Below are positions 17,549 to 25,439 of a stretch of DNA of 64,000 bases, one piece after another. Both the position numbers and the translations under genes were made by a program. The notes under the pieces were generated by a model. The model was not told the DNA's origin. It saw only the letters and a program-made list of their open reading frames with translations, and made no database searches. Origin of the DNA: Centipeda felix (GTDB lineage Bacteria; Bacillota; Negativicutes; Selenomonadales; Selenomonadaceae). Where the stretch lies: assembly GCF_900186465.1 (NCBI RefSeq), contig NZ_LT891957.1, positions 283,511-347,510 on the forward strand. The letters are read 5' to 3'. Position 1 is the stretch's first letter. Each line of letters opens with the position of its first letter.

Positions 17549-17826
17549 TCATCGTTGTTTGAGTGTGGCGTGAATATGGCAATCGCTTTTTTTAGGATAA
17601 GATTTTCCTCCTCGAGCTGGGCGTTACGTCTTTGCAAGTCTTTGATCTGTTTGGCAGTCATAATATCGCCATCGACGGTTTTGACCTCGGAATAAAGATG
17701 AATCCACTTTCCAATAGCAGAAAGGGAAACGCCATATTCCTTTGAGAGTTGTGATTGCGTTTTTCCATTTTGATAGAGGGCGACGATAGTTTTTTTGAAA
17801 TCCTCGTCGTAGGGACGATGTGTCAT
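17356..17826 (-). CDS. IS3-family transposase OrfA
   Basis: Starts at ATG 17826 (MTHRPYDEDFKKT), with GGAGG ten bases upstream; an ATG nine bases earlier is too close to that site. The helix-turn-helix (SQLSKEYGVSLSAIGKWI) and a coiled-coil/leucine-zipper (LQRRNAQLEEENLILKKA) are typical of OrfA. Homology ends after ~95 residues near IAIFTPHSNN; the remaining ~60 residues are out-of-frame translation over orfB. An A7 run at about 17587-17593 lies in the overlap, but a simple -1 slip there would meet the TGA at 17549. Confidence 0.8.
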   Translation of the reverse strand: MTHRPYDEDFKKTIVALYQNGKTQSQLSKEYGVSLSAIGKWIHLYSEVKTVDGDIMTAKQIKDLQRRNAQLEEENLILKKAIAIFTPHSNNDEMPSISCASNMTSKPYAGSFTSTAVPTISTLMRLLLQESRRIRTFVASFFISMPTTTTASVLIK

Positions 17827-17909
17827 AGAAAACATTCCTCCTTTGTGTTTACTGAAGTGTAATATAAAGTCCTGTTTTGTGTCTACTTTTTTAGTATAGA
17901 TCCAATTGA

Positions 17910-17942
17910 GGCTGCTGCACGTTTATCTCGTGCAACAGCCCC
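17910..17942. repeat. Interspersed hairpin, copy 3
   Basis: GGCTGCTGCACG and its near complement CGTGCAACAGCC with a short loop, immediately outside the right end of the IS3 element. It belongs to the hairpin family seen at six other sites in the window. Confidence 0.65.
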
Positions 17943-17953
17943 TTTCTTTTATA

Positions 17954-17984
17954 CAAAAAACTCGCTGTATAATCTTACAGCGAG
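17954..17984 (-). terminator. Terminator of the PTS/aldolase operon
   Basis: A perfect 9-bp stem (17961-17969 with 17976-17984) and a 6-base loop, followed on the minus strand by six T residues. It lies 18 bp past the aldolase stop. Confidence 0.88.
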
Positions 17985-18001
17985 CTACAGTTCTATCTTT
18001 T

Positions 18002-18835
18002 CTATTCATTAATTTTTTGGACAAGGTTCTTAGTCACACGGGCAACTTCATCCACAGCTTGTAAGCTAATTGAGATAATCTGATTTTCTTTATGATTCTT
18101 TTCGTAAGCTTTTCCATACGTAGCAACAAAAACTCGACGAAGATCCGCACCATAGTTGATTTTAATAAGATTATATTTGCGTGCTTCATGAATAATGTCG
18201 AAAGAAATACCTGATCCGCCATGAAGTACAAGCGGTACGGGGCTTATTTCCGCAATCTTTTTCAAAAGAGGCAAATCGATATGAGGTACTGCGTCGATTC
18301 CATGGACATTTCCCACAGCAACCGCAAGGGTGTCACATCCTGTCCTCTCGACAAAATCTGCGACCATATTGGGATCCGTTTTCGCATCAGCTTCGCTGAC
18401 CAAATCATCTTCCTTCCCGCCAATAGAACCTAGCTCAGCTTCCACGGGAAGATTATAGAAATGACAGTATTCCACAGCACGGCGTACTTCAGCAATATTT
18501 TCCTCAAAAGGCAAATGAGAAGCATCTATCATAATGGAGGTGAATCCGGCCTTAACACAAGCACATACATCTTCATAGGATTTCCCATGATCAAGATGTA
18601 GACCAATCGGTGTATCATTATTTTCCTGTGCGCGGCGTGTTAAATATGCAATCGTATCAGGATCGGACAGGCGGAGATTATTGGATGAAATCTGAACATA
18701 TCCCGGTAGTTTTGCTGCATTCAAGCCTTTGACAATGGCAAACGTCATCTCCATATTTGTCGTATTAAATGCAGGAAGAACAAGTTTTCTGCGCTGTGCA
18801 TATGACATCAAGTCAAAGCCATTTATCAGTTTCAT
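18002..18835 (-). CDS. Class II ketose-bisphosphate aldolase (GatY/KbaY/FbaA family)
   Basis: 277 residues. Zinc-binding histidines are in GLHLDHGKSYEDV and near HGGSGI; the catalytic Asp is within the former. The enzyme cleaves a ketose bisphosphate to dihydroxyacetone phosphate and an aldehyde. Within an operon for a galactitol-type PTS and an FGGY kinase, a tagatose-bisphosphate-like substrate is plausible, but specificity cannot be settled from sequence. The start overlaps the kinase stop by four bases. Base composition is more AT-rich than in flanking operons. Confidence 0.88.
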   Translation of the reverse strand: MKLINGFDLMSYAQRRKLVLPAFNTTNMEMTFAIVKGLNAAKLPGYVQISSNNLRLSDPDTIAYLTRRAQENNDTPIGLHLDHGKSYEDVCACVKAGFTSIMIDASHLPFEENIAEVRRAVEYCHFYNLPVEAELGSIGGKEDDLVSEADAKTDPNMVADFVERTGCDTLAVAVGNVHGIDAVPHIDLPLLKKIAEISPVPLVLHGGSGISFDIIHEARKYNLIKINYGADLRRVFVATYGKAYEKNHKENQIISISLQAVDEVARVTKNLVQKINE

Positions 18836-20316
18836 TTGAAGCCTCCTATACTATGTTCCATCATTATTTTTCTTTCATATAGTTCCACATAGGCTGTATA
18901 CAGGCGATTGAGCTTCTCCGCATATTCTGCATTCGGATGTACGGCACGCACCGACATTGGCACGCGCTTGGCAAGCGATGGATATGCATAGACAAGAGCA
19001 CCATAAGAGACCGCCTCATCAACCTCTGTCACAAATATGGTTTGGTTCAATGCATCCGCTTTGAGTTGAAGCCAAAGATCATTTTTGGTTGCAGGACCAA
19101 TAACTTTAATAGAGGAAACGGCATTATCTTTCCCGATAAATGTATCATACAGATGCCGTAGCTCCATACAAACACCTTGTGCAACAGCATAAAAGAAATC
19201 TTTTATGCCCGTATTCGCTGTCAATCCATAAAGCATCCCGCGCGCATGAATATTTTTATCCGGACTCCCGCTGCCGACGAGGTGTGGAATAAAGAGAAGT
19301 TCTTGTGCACTCTGCATCTTCCCTGCACGATAATCCTCCAACAGCTCCATATAAACTTGATCTGCCTCTTTTTGACTAAGCCGAAACATCTTACGAGCCC
19401 ATTCATAAGAGAGGCCTGCTGCCGGAAGGGAGCCATATAGTGTAAATTTTTCAGGAAAAACGAACCGTCCTCCTGCAAGTTTAGCCGAACGCTCACACTC
19501 TCCCATCGGATATTCAGAGGAGATTCGCAAGAACCCTTCCGTTGTGCCTGTCGAATTAAGCAGCTCGCCTTCTTTTAGTCCAACGGCAAGAGAACCAACC
19601 ATGTGGTCGTGTCCGACCACTGAAACTCGCGTGTTTTCGTCAAGACCTAGTCTTCGAGCCATGGAAGGCTTAATCACGTGAGCAACGTCTCCTCCATATG
19701 CAAGAGGCGGAAAAATACTCCGAGGCACACCATACAACATAATGAGCTCTTCAGACCACTCTCCACGACGCAGATCAAACGCCATTGTTCGACTCGCCAT
19801 CGTGCTTACAGTCTGACGAATACCCGTAAGTAAAAAAGAAATATAATCCGGCAAATTGAGCCAGGTCAGTCCTTCTTCCCATGCAATATGGCAATGTTGT
19901 TCCAACCATTTAATTTTAGCAATGCTGTAATTACTGTGCGGTGGCAATCCTGTAATCTCTTGAATTCTCTGCCAATCTGTGAAGGAAAGGCTATCGATAT
20001 ATTCTTTCCCTCGGCTATCATTCCATGCAAGCATGGGGCCCATAATAGCCCCTGCTGCATCTACAATAACGCCCATCTCTCCGACACTGGCAATAAGAAT
20101 ATGCTCTATATGCCAGCAACCAGCCATTGCGAGATTTTTGATTTCATTCGTGATATTCTGAAATAACAGTGCACTGTCAAAATCAACTTCATCACGAATA
20201 ATAATCTTCGGTGTACGAAAACTCCTTTTGCTGCAAAGTTCAGCTGTGGATGTATCGAACAGAAGAATCTTCGTATTCGTTGTTCCTACATCGATAACGA
20301 CCGCTGCTGCCTGCAC
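18832..20316 (-). CDS. FGGY-family carbohydrate kinase
   Basis: 494 residues, normal FGGY length. The N-terminal phosphate-binding motif VIDVGTTNTKILLFD, the central GHDHMVGSLAVG segment and the C-terminal KVIGPATKNDLWLQLKAD motif define the family. It would phosphorylate a sugar, polyol or related intermediate using ATP. Placed between the EIIC gene and the aldolase, it may add a second phosphate before aldol cleavage. The exact substrate is unknown. Confidence 0.87.
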   Translation of the reverse strand: MQAAAVVIDVGTTNTKILLFDTSTAELCSKRSFRTPKIIIRDEVDFDSALLFQNITNEIKNLAMAGCWHIEHILIASVGEMGVIVDAAGAIMGPMLAWNDSRGKEYIDSLSFTDWQRIQEITGLPPHSNYSIAKIKWLEQHCHIAWEEGLTWLNLPDYISFLLTGIRQTVSTMASRTMAFDLRRGEWSEELIMLYGVPRSIFPPLAYGGDVAHVIKPSMARRLGLDENTRVSVVGHDHMVGSLAVGLKEGELLNSTGTTEGFLRISSEYPMGECERSAKLAGGRFVFPEKFTLYGSLPAAGLSYEWARKMFRLSQKEADQVYMELLEDYRAGKMQSAQELLFIPHLVGSGSPDKNIHARGMLYGLTANTGIKDFFYAVAQGVCMELRHLYDTFIGKDNAVSSIKVIGPATKNDLWLQLKADALNQTIFVTEVDEAVSYGALVYAYPSLAKRVPMSVRAVHPNAEYAEKLNRLYTAYVELYERKIMMEHSIGGFK

Positions 20317-20318
20317 AA

Positions 20319-21689
20319 TCAGTCGCTCCCCTCCGCATATACAACATTCTTCGTCATACGATACACACCGTAGACAACAACTGCAATAACCGGAATGAAG
20401 GCTAGCGCCATCACATCTCCATCAAAAATCTTCAGCACCCAGAAGCGGAATGGATTCCCACCGTCGAGGAAACTCGATACCATTCCTGTCGATCCGGCAG
20501 GCATCTGGAAATTGACATCTGCAGCCATCTGCGTAACAAATCCGGCAATATTGGTTGCCACAAACAAATCTGCTATGATACAGGGAATTGCAATGATTAC
20601 TGCCCGGAAAACATTTCCTTTTGTCGCAAGCACAATCATAGAGGCGAATACTGCGAGGTTTGCAAGATCACCAAGGGGCAAAACGCCATTGCCAGGCAGC
20701 ACAAAAGCAAGGATAACGGCAATCGGCGTAAGAAGAAGTGCCGTGGAAATAATCGCCGGATTTCCGATCGCAACAGCAATATCAAGACCAATGTAAAGAT
20801 CTTCACGCCCCGGATAACGTTTTTTAAGGAAGCCCTTAATGGCGTCAGACAGCGGCAACAATCCTTCCATAAGGATACGTACCATGCGAGGCAGTATAAA
20901 CATAACCGCACCAATATTAATCCCAAGAGAAAGGATACCTTTCAGATCATACTGCGCAATGACACCGACAAGAACGCCTAGAATAATCCCAATCATCATG
21001 GGTTCACCCAAAAGCCCAAAGCGTTTCTGAATGGTAGCCGGATCGATAGAGATTTTATTAATGACAGGGATTTTCTCAATGATAAGATTACCCAACAAAC
21101 CAATGGGAAAAAACACCGCGGAAGAAAGTGTCGGAAGAGAAATTCCCTCAAGGTCAAAATAACGCTGCAACATCGGGGCACTCCAATCCGCAAGCTTTAG
21201 AATGACCACTGCAATAATTCCCGCAGCAAGTAGTCCCAGCCAAAAGCTCCCCGTGCTGTAATAGACGAGTGTCCCACCAAGAGCAAAATGCCAATAATTC
21301 CACATATCAACATCTACCGTTTTGGTAAGACGCAATGCCAACATCACAATGTTAATGAGAATCGTCAGGGGGATAACAAATGCTGCAATGGGTCCTCCCC
21401 ATGTAATCGCAGCAAGTGGCGGCCACCCTAGATCGGTCACAGGCAAATTAACACCACTATTGATAACCATTGCTTGAGCAGCAGGACCTATACTGGACGT
21501 CAAAATTCCAAAGATAGCATAAATACCGACAAATCCAATACCTACAGTCAATGCTGAACGCACCGCCTTAGCGAGAGGAACTTGGAAAACAAGTGCGAAA
21601 AAGAACAATACAACCGGCAGCATCACCGTCGGACCCATGCCCAAAATAAATTGGACAACTTCCAAGAGTGTGTTTCCAAATGCTTCCAT
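20319..21689 (-). CDS. PTS EIIC component, galactitol type
   Basis: 456 residues with about a dozen hydrophobic stretches. The N-terminal LGMGPTVMLPVVLFFFAL, the HFALGGTLVYYSTGSFW segment and the interior GNPAIIST resemble GatC-family EIIC proteins, which translocate polyols or pentoses while EIIB phosphorylates them. The EIIB and EIIA genes are immediately upstream in the same operon. Substrate beyond the galactitol-type family is not inferred. Confidence 0.9.
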   Translation of the reverse strand: MEAFGNTLLEVVQFILGMGPTVMLPVVLFFFALVFQVPLAKAVRSALTVGIGFVGIYAIFGILTSSIGPAAQAMVINSGVNLPVTDLGWPPLAAITWGGPIAAFVIPLTILINIVMLALRLTKTVDVDMWNYWHFALGGTLVYYSTGSFWLGLLAAGIIAVVILKLADWSAPMLQRYFDLEGISLPTLSSAVFFPIGLLGNLIIEKIPVINKISIDPATIQKRFGLLGEPMMIGIILGVLVGVIAQYDLKGILSLGINIGAVMFILPRMVRILMEGLLPLSDAIKGFLKKRYPGREDLYIGLDIAVAIGNPAIISTALLLTPIAVILAFVLPGNGVLPLGDLANLAVFASMIVLATKGNVFRAVIIAIPCIIADLFVATNIAGFVTQMAADVNFQMPAGSTGMVSSFLDGGNPFRFWVLKIFDGDVMALAFIPVIAVVVYGVYRMTKNVVYAEGSD

Positions 21690-21757
21690 GATTCCTACCT
21701 CCTTGCCAAAATAAATATACTTTCAACATCTTAGCATTTTCACTCTTACGCTATGCT

Positions 21758-22039
21758 TCAATCTTTTAAGATTTCACGTATTTTCTCATAGACTTTCTCT
21801 TCCCCAATGCCTGTGATAAGAGGCAGACCTTTAACAACAGGTATTGTTGTTTCGTAGGGGATATTCGTCGTTGAAACGATCAGATCTGCACTTCCGTCAT
21901 ACCCCGGAACACTTGCAACATTGATCTGTTGGTGCGTCATCTCAATGCCTTGTTCTTTGCAGTAAGCAATGACCTTTTCTGCAACCTCTGTAGATGTCGC
22001 TATACCTGTAGCACAAACAAAGAGTACATGCTTCGTCAT
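21758..22039 (-). CDS. PTS EIIB component, galactitol type
   Basis: 93 residues, usual EIIB length. The phosphorylation site cysteine is in the N-terminal loop VLFVCATGIATST, as in GatB-type proteins. It receives phosphate from EIIA and passes it to the sugar bound by EIIC. The gene starts one base after the EIIA stop. Confidence 0.92.
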   Translation of the reverse strand: MTKHVLFVCATGIATSTEVAEKVIAYCKEQGIEMTHQQINVASVPGYDGSADLIVSTTNIPYETTIPVVKGLPLITGIGEEKVYEKIREILKD

Positions 22040-22040
22040 A

Positions 22041-22505
22041 TCAGATTTCTCCTTTCAACTTGCTATCTAATATTTTATAAATTTCAGTCGAATCACAAGA
22101 TAACAATTTCTCCAATTGCTTTGCATCACGAATCAGTTCCGTAATGCTTTTTAGGATGTTTAACTGTTTCTGCGATTCATTTAACGCCAGAAGAAATACA
22201 ACTCGAACATCTGTGGTTTCATCATCTGTCCCCATGACAGTGAATGTAACAGGATGTCTCAATACGCCAACACTGATTGCATTCTGCTTGACATATTCGG
22301 GATCCGTATGTGGAATGGCTACCCCAAAGGGCTCTGTTGGTAGCCCTGTCGGAAAATTTTGTTCCCGCCTCCTTACCCCCTCTAAAAAGCCCTCATTAAC
22401 AAGATTAAGATCATAGAGAGGCTTTGCTAACTGTTCAAAGATTTCATTCTGCGTCGATGCAATAACATCTGTTTGAATAAGATCTTCGTTTATAATAATC
22501 TTCAC
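22041..22505 (-). CDS. PTS EIIA component (fructose/mannitol/galactitol class)
   Basis: 154 residues. The active-site histidine is in FGVAIPHTDPEYV, and the fold matches PTS EIIA type 2 proteins. It accepts phosphate from HPr in the cytoplasm. The gene follows the GntR regulator by 21 bp and opens the structural part of the operon. Confidence 0.92.
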   Translation of the reverse strand: MKIIINEDLIQTDVIASTQNEIFEQLAKPLYDLNLVNEGFLEGVRRREQNFPTGLPTEPFGVAIPHTDPEYVKQNAISVGVLRHPVTFTVMGTDDETTDVRVVFLLALNESQKQLNILKSITELIRDAKQLEKLLSCDSTEIYKILDSKLKGEI

Positions 22506-22526
22506 AAAAGCCCTCCTTTAGAATAT

Positions 22527-23264
22527 CTATCTTTGATAGACTGTACCTAGGTAATATCGATTCGATTTCAGCCATACGTTGCCGAACTCGACCACTTTGC
22601 TCGAATCCAGATGGACTAACTGAACTAGATGCAATACAGGTGCATCATCTGAAACCTGTAAGAAGGCTGCACGCTCTCTGCCGACTACACGAGCCGCATA
22701 TTGACTCTCCGAGAACTTAATCTTTGTTCCCGCAATTCGTTCAATTGCAGTAAAAAGAGATTCCTTGGTAAAGTCAACATGTTCAACACCCCGACACAAG
22801 GAAATATTTACTCGATTTTCAATCAGCATGACAGGCTCACCATCAACGCTTCTGACACGCTTCAAATAAAAGACATCATCTCCCGGGGAAATATTCAATC
22901 GATCCGCTGTGTAAGGATTTGCCGGCTCAATACGAGCCTCTATTACCATTGTCTCAAACTGAATATTTCGCTCAGCAAGAGCCTCAGCAAAAGAGAGAAG
23001 CCCTTTACTCAGTGGATAGGAAATCTTATTATCTGTAACAAAAGTCCCTTTCCCTTGTACCTGTGACAGCAACCCCTCATCACAAAGAATTGCGATTGCC
23101 TTTTTTACAGTTCCACGACTAACCTTTAGAGAATTCACTATACTGTTTTCAGAATCTATCTGCTGCCCATACCCCCATGTTCCGTTATAAATATTATTGC
23201 GTATCCAATCAGCAACCTGTTCGTACAACGGCGTCATACCATTCTTTTGAAGATTGTTTGTCAT
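22527..23264 (-). CDS. GntR-family transcriptional regulator (HutC/UTRA type)
   Basis: About 245 residues from ATG 23264, which has AAAGGA eight bases upstream; a start at 23285 would place that site inside the gene. The N-terminal winged helix (LYEQVADWIRNNIYNGTWGYG, then VSRGTVKKAIAIL) and the C-terminal UTRA ligand domain fit HutC-type regulators that sense phosphorylated sugars. As the first gene it probably autoregulates the PTS operon through the operator just upstream. Confidence 0.9.
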   Translation of the reverse strand: MTNNLQKNGMTPLYEQVADWIRNNIYNGTWGYGQQIDSENSIVNSLKVSRGTVKKAIAILCDEGLLSQVQGKGTFVTDNKISYPLSKGLLSFAEALAERNIQFETMVIEARIEPANPYTADRLNISPGDDVFYLKRVRSVDGEPVMLIENRVNISLCRGVEHVDFTKESLFTAIERIAGTKIKFSESQYAARVVGRERAAFLQVSDDAPVLHLVQLVHLDSSKVVEFGNVWLKSNRYYLGTVYQR

Positions 23265-23295
23265 GATAAACATCCTTTGTCTCATAGAAATATAT

Positions 23296-23364
23296 AGATG
23301 TACTTACTTGTCTATATACAACTATGTACATCTTGTATTTTACAGCATTCTCCAATAAAGTCAA
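23296..23364 (-). promoter_or_regulatory. Promoter and palindromic operator of the PTS operon
   Basis: Minus-strand TTGACT (23359-23364) and TAAAAT (23337-23342) with 16-base spacing. Immediately downstream, over the start site, lie nested palindromes: AGATGTAC (23296-23303) opposite GTACATCT (23326-23333), and TTGTCTATATACAA (23309-23322) in the centre. This position suits repression by the adjacent GntR protein. Confidence 0.7.
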
Positions 23365-23413
23365 TAGCGATTGAGAAAAATATATAGTTTTTATGAAATG
23401 ATAAAAGAAGCGA

Positions 23414-23451
23414 GGCTGTTGCACGAAGTTTTCTAGCTTCGTGCAACAGCC
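23414..23451 (-). terminator. Terminator after rnc (interspersed hairpin copy 4)
   Basis: A perfect 15-bp stem (GGCTGTTGCACGAAG and complement, 23414-23428 with 23437-23451), followed on the minus strand by TCGCTTCTTTTATC. It lies 5 bp past the rnc stop and likely ends the fatty-acid operon. Confidence 0.75.
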
Positions 23452-23456
23452 CCAAC

Positions 23457-24173
23457 TCACTCCTTCTTTATACATCTGAGTGCGGCTTCTGCCGCATGCT
23501 GCTCCGCCTCTTTTTTGCTGCGTCCTATTCCTTCGCCCAGGACCTCCATCCCAATGCGAACGCGCATGGTAAACCGCTTATCATGGTCGGGACCACTCTC
23601 AGCGACCTGCTCGTAGGCAATACATTCATGCCTGTGACCTTGTACGTATTCCTGCAGCATCGTCTTGTAATCCTGTGCGACGTGTTCCTGCCGCAGATGC
23701 GGCAGCTCGTCGGCAAACTGACGCTGCACATAGGCGCGTGCCGCATCCCAGCCACGGTCAAGGTAGACCGCGCCGATCACCGCCTCAAAGACGTTCTCAA
23801 GGTTGTTCTGCCGCTCTGCTCCGCCGCCGAGCATCTCGCCGCGCCCCATGCGCAGATGTGCTCCGAGATGCAGCCGGCGCGCCAGCCGTGCGAGCGTCTC
23901 GCTCTGCACGAGACTCGCGCGCATCTTCGTCAGCTCCCCCTCCGCACAGTGCGGATAGGCGTCGTAGAGATACGTACTGATCGCGAGCTCGAGAACGGCA
24001 TCGCCCAGAAACTCCAGCCGCTCGTTATGTGCTGCGTGTCCCCGTGCCTCGTTGGCATAGGAGGGATGGGTCAGCGCCTCGTCGAGGGTGGAGAGATTGG
24101 CAAAATCTATGCCGAGGGACGCAGAAAGGCGCACGAGTTCCGCGCGCCTTTTTTCCGTTATCGGATATGTCAT
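23457..24173 (-). CDS. rnc: Ribonuclease III
   Basis: 238 residues. The nuclease signature NERLEFLGDAVLELAIS (with catalytic Glu and Asp) is at ~48-64, a second acidic cluster is in NVFEAVIGAVYLD, and a C-terminal double-stranded RNA-binding domain ends in GIGRSKKEAEQHAAEAAL. It processes rRNA precursors and degrades double-stranded RNA. The start overlaps the fabF stop (ATGA); rnc after the fab/acp cluster is a common Firmicute order. Confidence 0.97.
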   Translation of the reverse strand: MTYPITEKRRAELVRLSASLGIDFANLSTLDEALTHPSYANEARGHAAHNERLEFLGDAVLELAISTYLYDAYPHCAEGELTKMRASLVQSETLARLARRLHLGAHLRMGRGEMLGGGAERQNNLENVFEAVIGAVYLDRGWDAARAYVQRQFADELPHLRQEHVAQDYKTMLQEYVQGHRHECIAYEQVAESGPDHDKRFTMRVRIGMEVLGEGIGRSKKEAEQHAAEAALRCIKKE

Positions 24174-25420
24174 GATTCTTTCGCGTATTTCTTAACGACG
24201 AGACAGGCGTTGTGTCCGCCAAAGCCGAACGAGTTGGAAATCGCCGCACGCACTGTCTTAGCGCGTGCTTTGTTCGGCACATAGTCCAGATCCAGCCCCT
24301 CATCCGGCGTCTCGTAGTTGATCGTCGGCGGGAGCATATCGTTCTCCACCGCAAGAACGCTCGCGATCAGCTCCACACTGCCTGCCGCTCCGAGAAGATG
24401 TCCCGTCATGGACTTGATCGAGGAGACGGCGACATCCTTCGCCGCCGCACCCCAGACCGTCTTGATCGCCTCGGTCTCACAGAGATCGTTCATGTGCGTG
24501 GACGTGCCATGTGCATTGACATAGTCGACGTCCTCGGGACGCAGCCCTGCATCATCGAGTGCCAGCTGCATGCACTTTGCCTGATACTCGCCGTGCGGCG
24601 CCGGGCTCGTGATATGATAGCCGTCCGAGTTCGAGCCGTAGCCGACAAGCTCTGCGTAGATATGCGCACCGCGCGCCTCGGCGTGTTCGAGCGTCTCGAG
24701 CACGACCAGCCCTGCGCCCTCGCCCATGACGAACCCCGAGCGGTTCTTGTCAAAGGGACGCGAAGCGTGCGCAGGATCGTCATTGTGATCCGTGCAGAGC
24801 GCCTTCATCGCCGCAAAGCCCGCACTCGCCGCCTCGGAGATGCTCGCCTCCGTGCCGCCCGCGATCATGACATCTGCCTCGCCGCGCTGCATGACGCGAT
24901 AGGCGTCACCGACACAGTTCGCGCCCGTGGCGCACGCCGTCACGATGCAGGACACGGGGCCGTGCAGACCGTAGTTGATCGCAACCTGCCCCGCTGCCAT
25001 GTTGGCGATCATCATGGGGATGAAAAAGGGGCTGACACGCTCGGGGCCCTTTTCAAAGAGACGCTCATAGGTGCTGTGCATCGTCTCGATGCCGCCGATG
25101 CCCGCGCCGACATAGGCGCCGATGCGGTCACGGTTCTCCTTATCGAGATCGAGCCCCGCATCCTTCAATGCCATGCCCGCCGAGACGACGGCAAACTGCG
25201 CATAGCGATCCATGCGCTTGGCTTCCTTCTTGTCGATGTAACCGTCAATGGAAAAATCCTTGACCTCGCCGGCAATCTGCGCGGCGTAGCGTGTCGCGTC
25301 GAAGCGGGTGATGCGGTCGATGCCGTTCTTTCCTGCGAGAAGCGCATCCCAGAACGCCTCCTTGCCGATGCCGATCGGTGTGATCGGGCCGACCCCCGTA
25401 ACGACTATCCTCTGTTTCAA
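24170..25420 (-). CDS. fabF: Beta-ketoacyl-ACP synthase II
   Basis: 416 residues. The catalytic cysteine is in SCIVTACATGANCVGD, and the two histidines are in NAHGTSTHMND and SMTGHLLGAAGSVE. It condenses malonyl-ACP with acyl-ACP during elongation. It follows the nitronate-monooxygenase-like gene and overlaps rnc. Confidence 0.97.
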   Translation of the reverse strand: MKQRIVVTGVGPITPIGIGKEAFWDALLAGKNGIDRITRFDATRYAAQIAGEVKDFSIDGYIDKKEAKRMDRYAQFAVVSAGMALKDAGLDLDKENRDRIGAYVGAGIGGIETMHSTYERLFEKGPERVSPFFIPMMIANMAAGQVAINYGLHGPVSCIVTACATGANCVGDAYRVMQRGEADVMIAGGTEASISEAASAGFAAMKALCTDHNDDPAHASRPFDKNRSGFVMGEGAGLVVLETLEHAEARGAHIYAELVGYGSNSDGYHITSPAPHGEYQAKCMQLALDDAGLRPEDVDYVNAHGTSTHMNDLCETEAIKTVWGAAAKDVAVSSIKSMTGHLLGAAGSVELIASVLAVENDMLPPTINYETPDEGLDLDYVPNKARAKTVRAAISNSFGFGGHNACLVVKKYAKES

Positions 25421-25439
25421 ACCAACCGACTCCTTTCCG

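Larger units (their letters stand above)
16664..17887. mobile_element. IS3-family insertion sequence
   Basis: About 1.22 kb bounded by inverted repeats: AGTAGACACAAAA at 16664-16676 and its complement at 17875-17887. It carries overlapping orfA and orfB on the minus strand in the usual IS3 arrangement. I could not identify a convincing target-site duplication. The element separates the RND operon from the sugar PTS operon and marks the edge of an AT-rich block. Confidence 0.85.
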
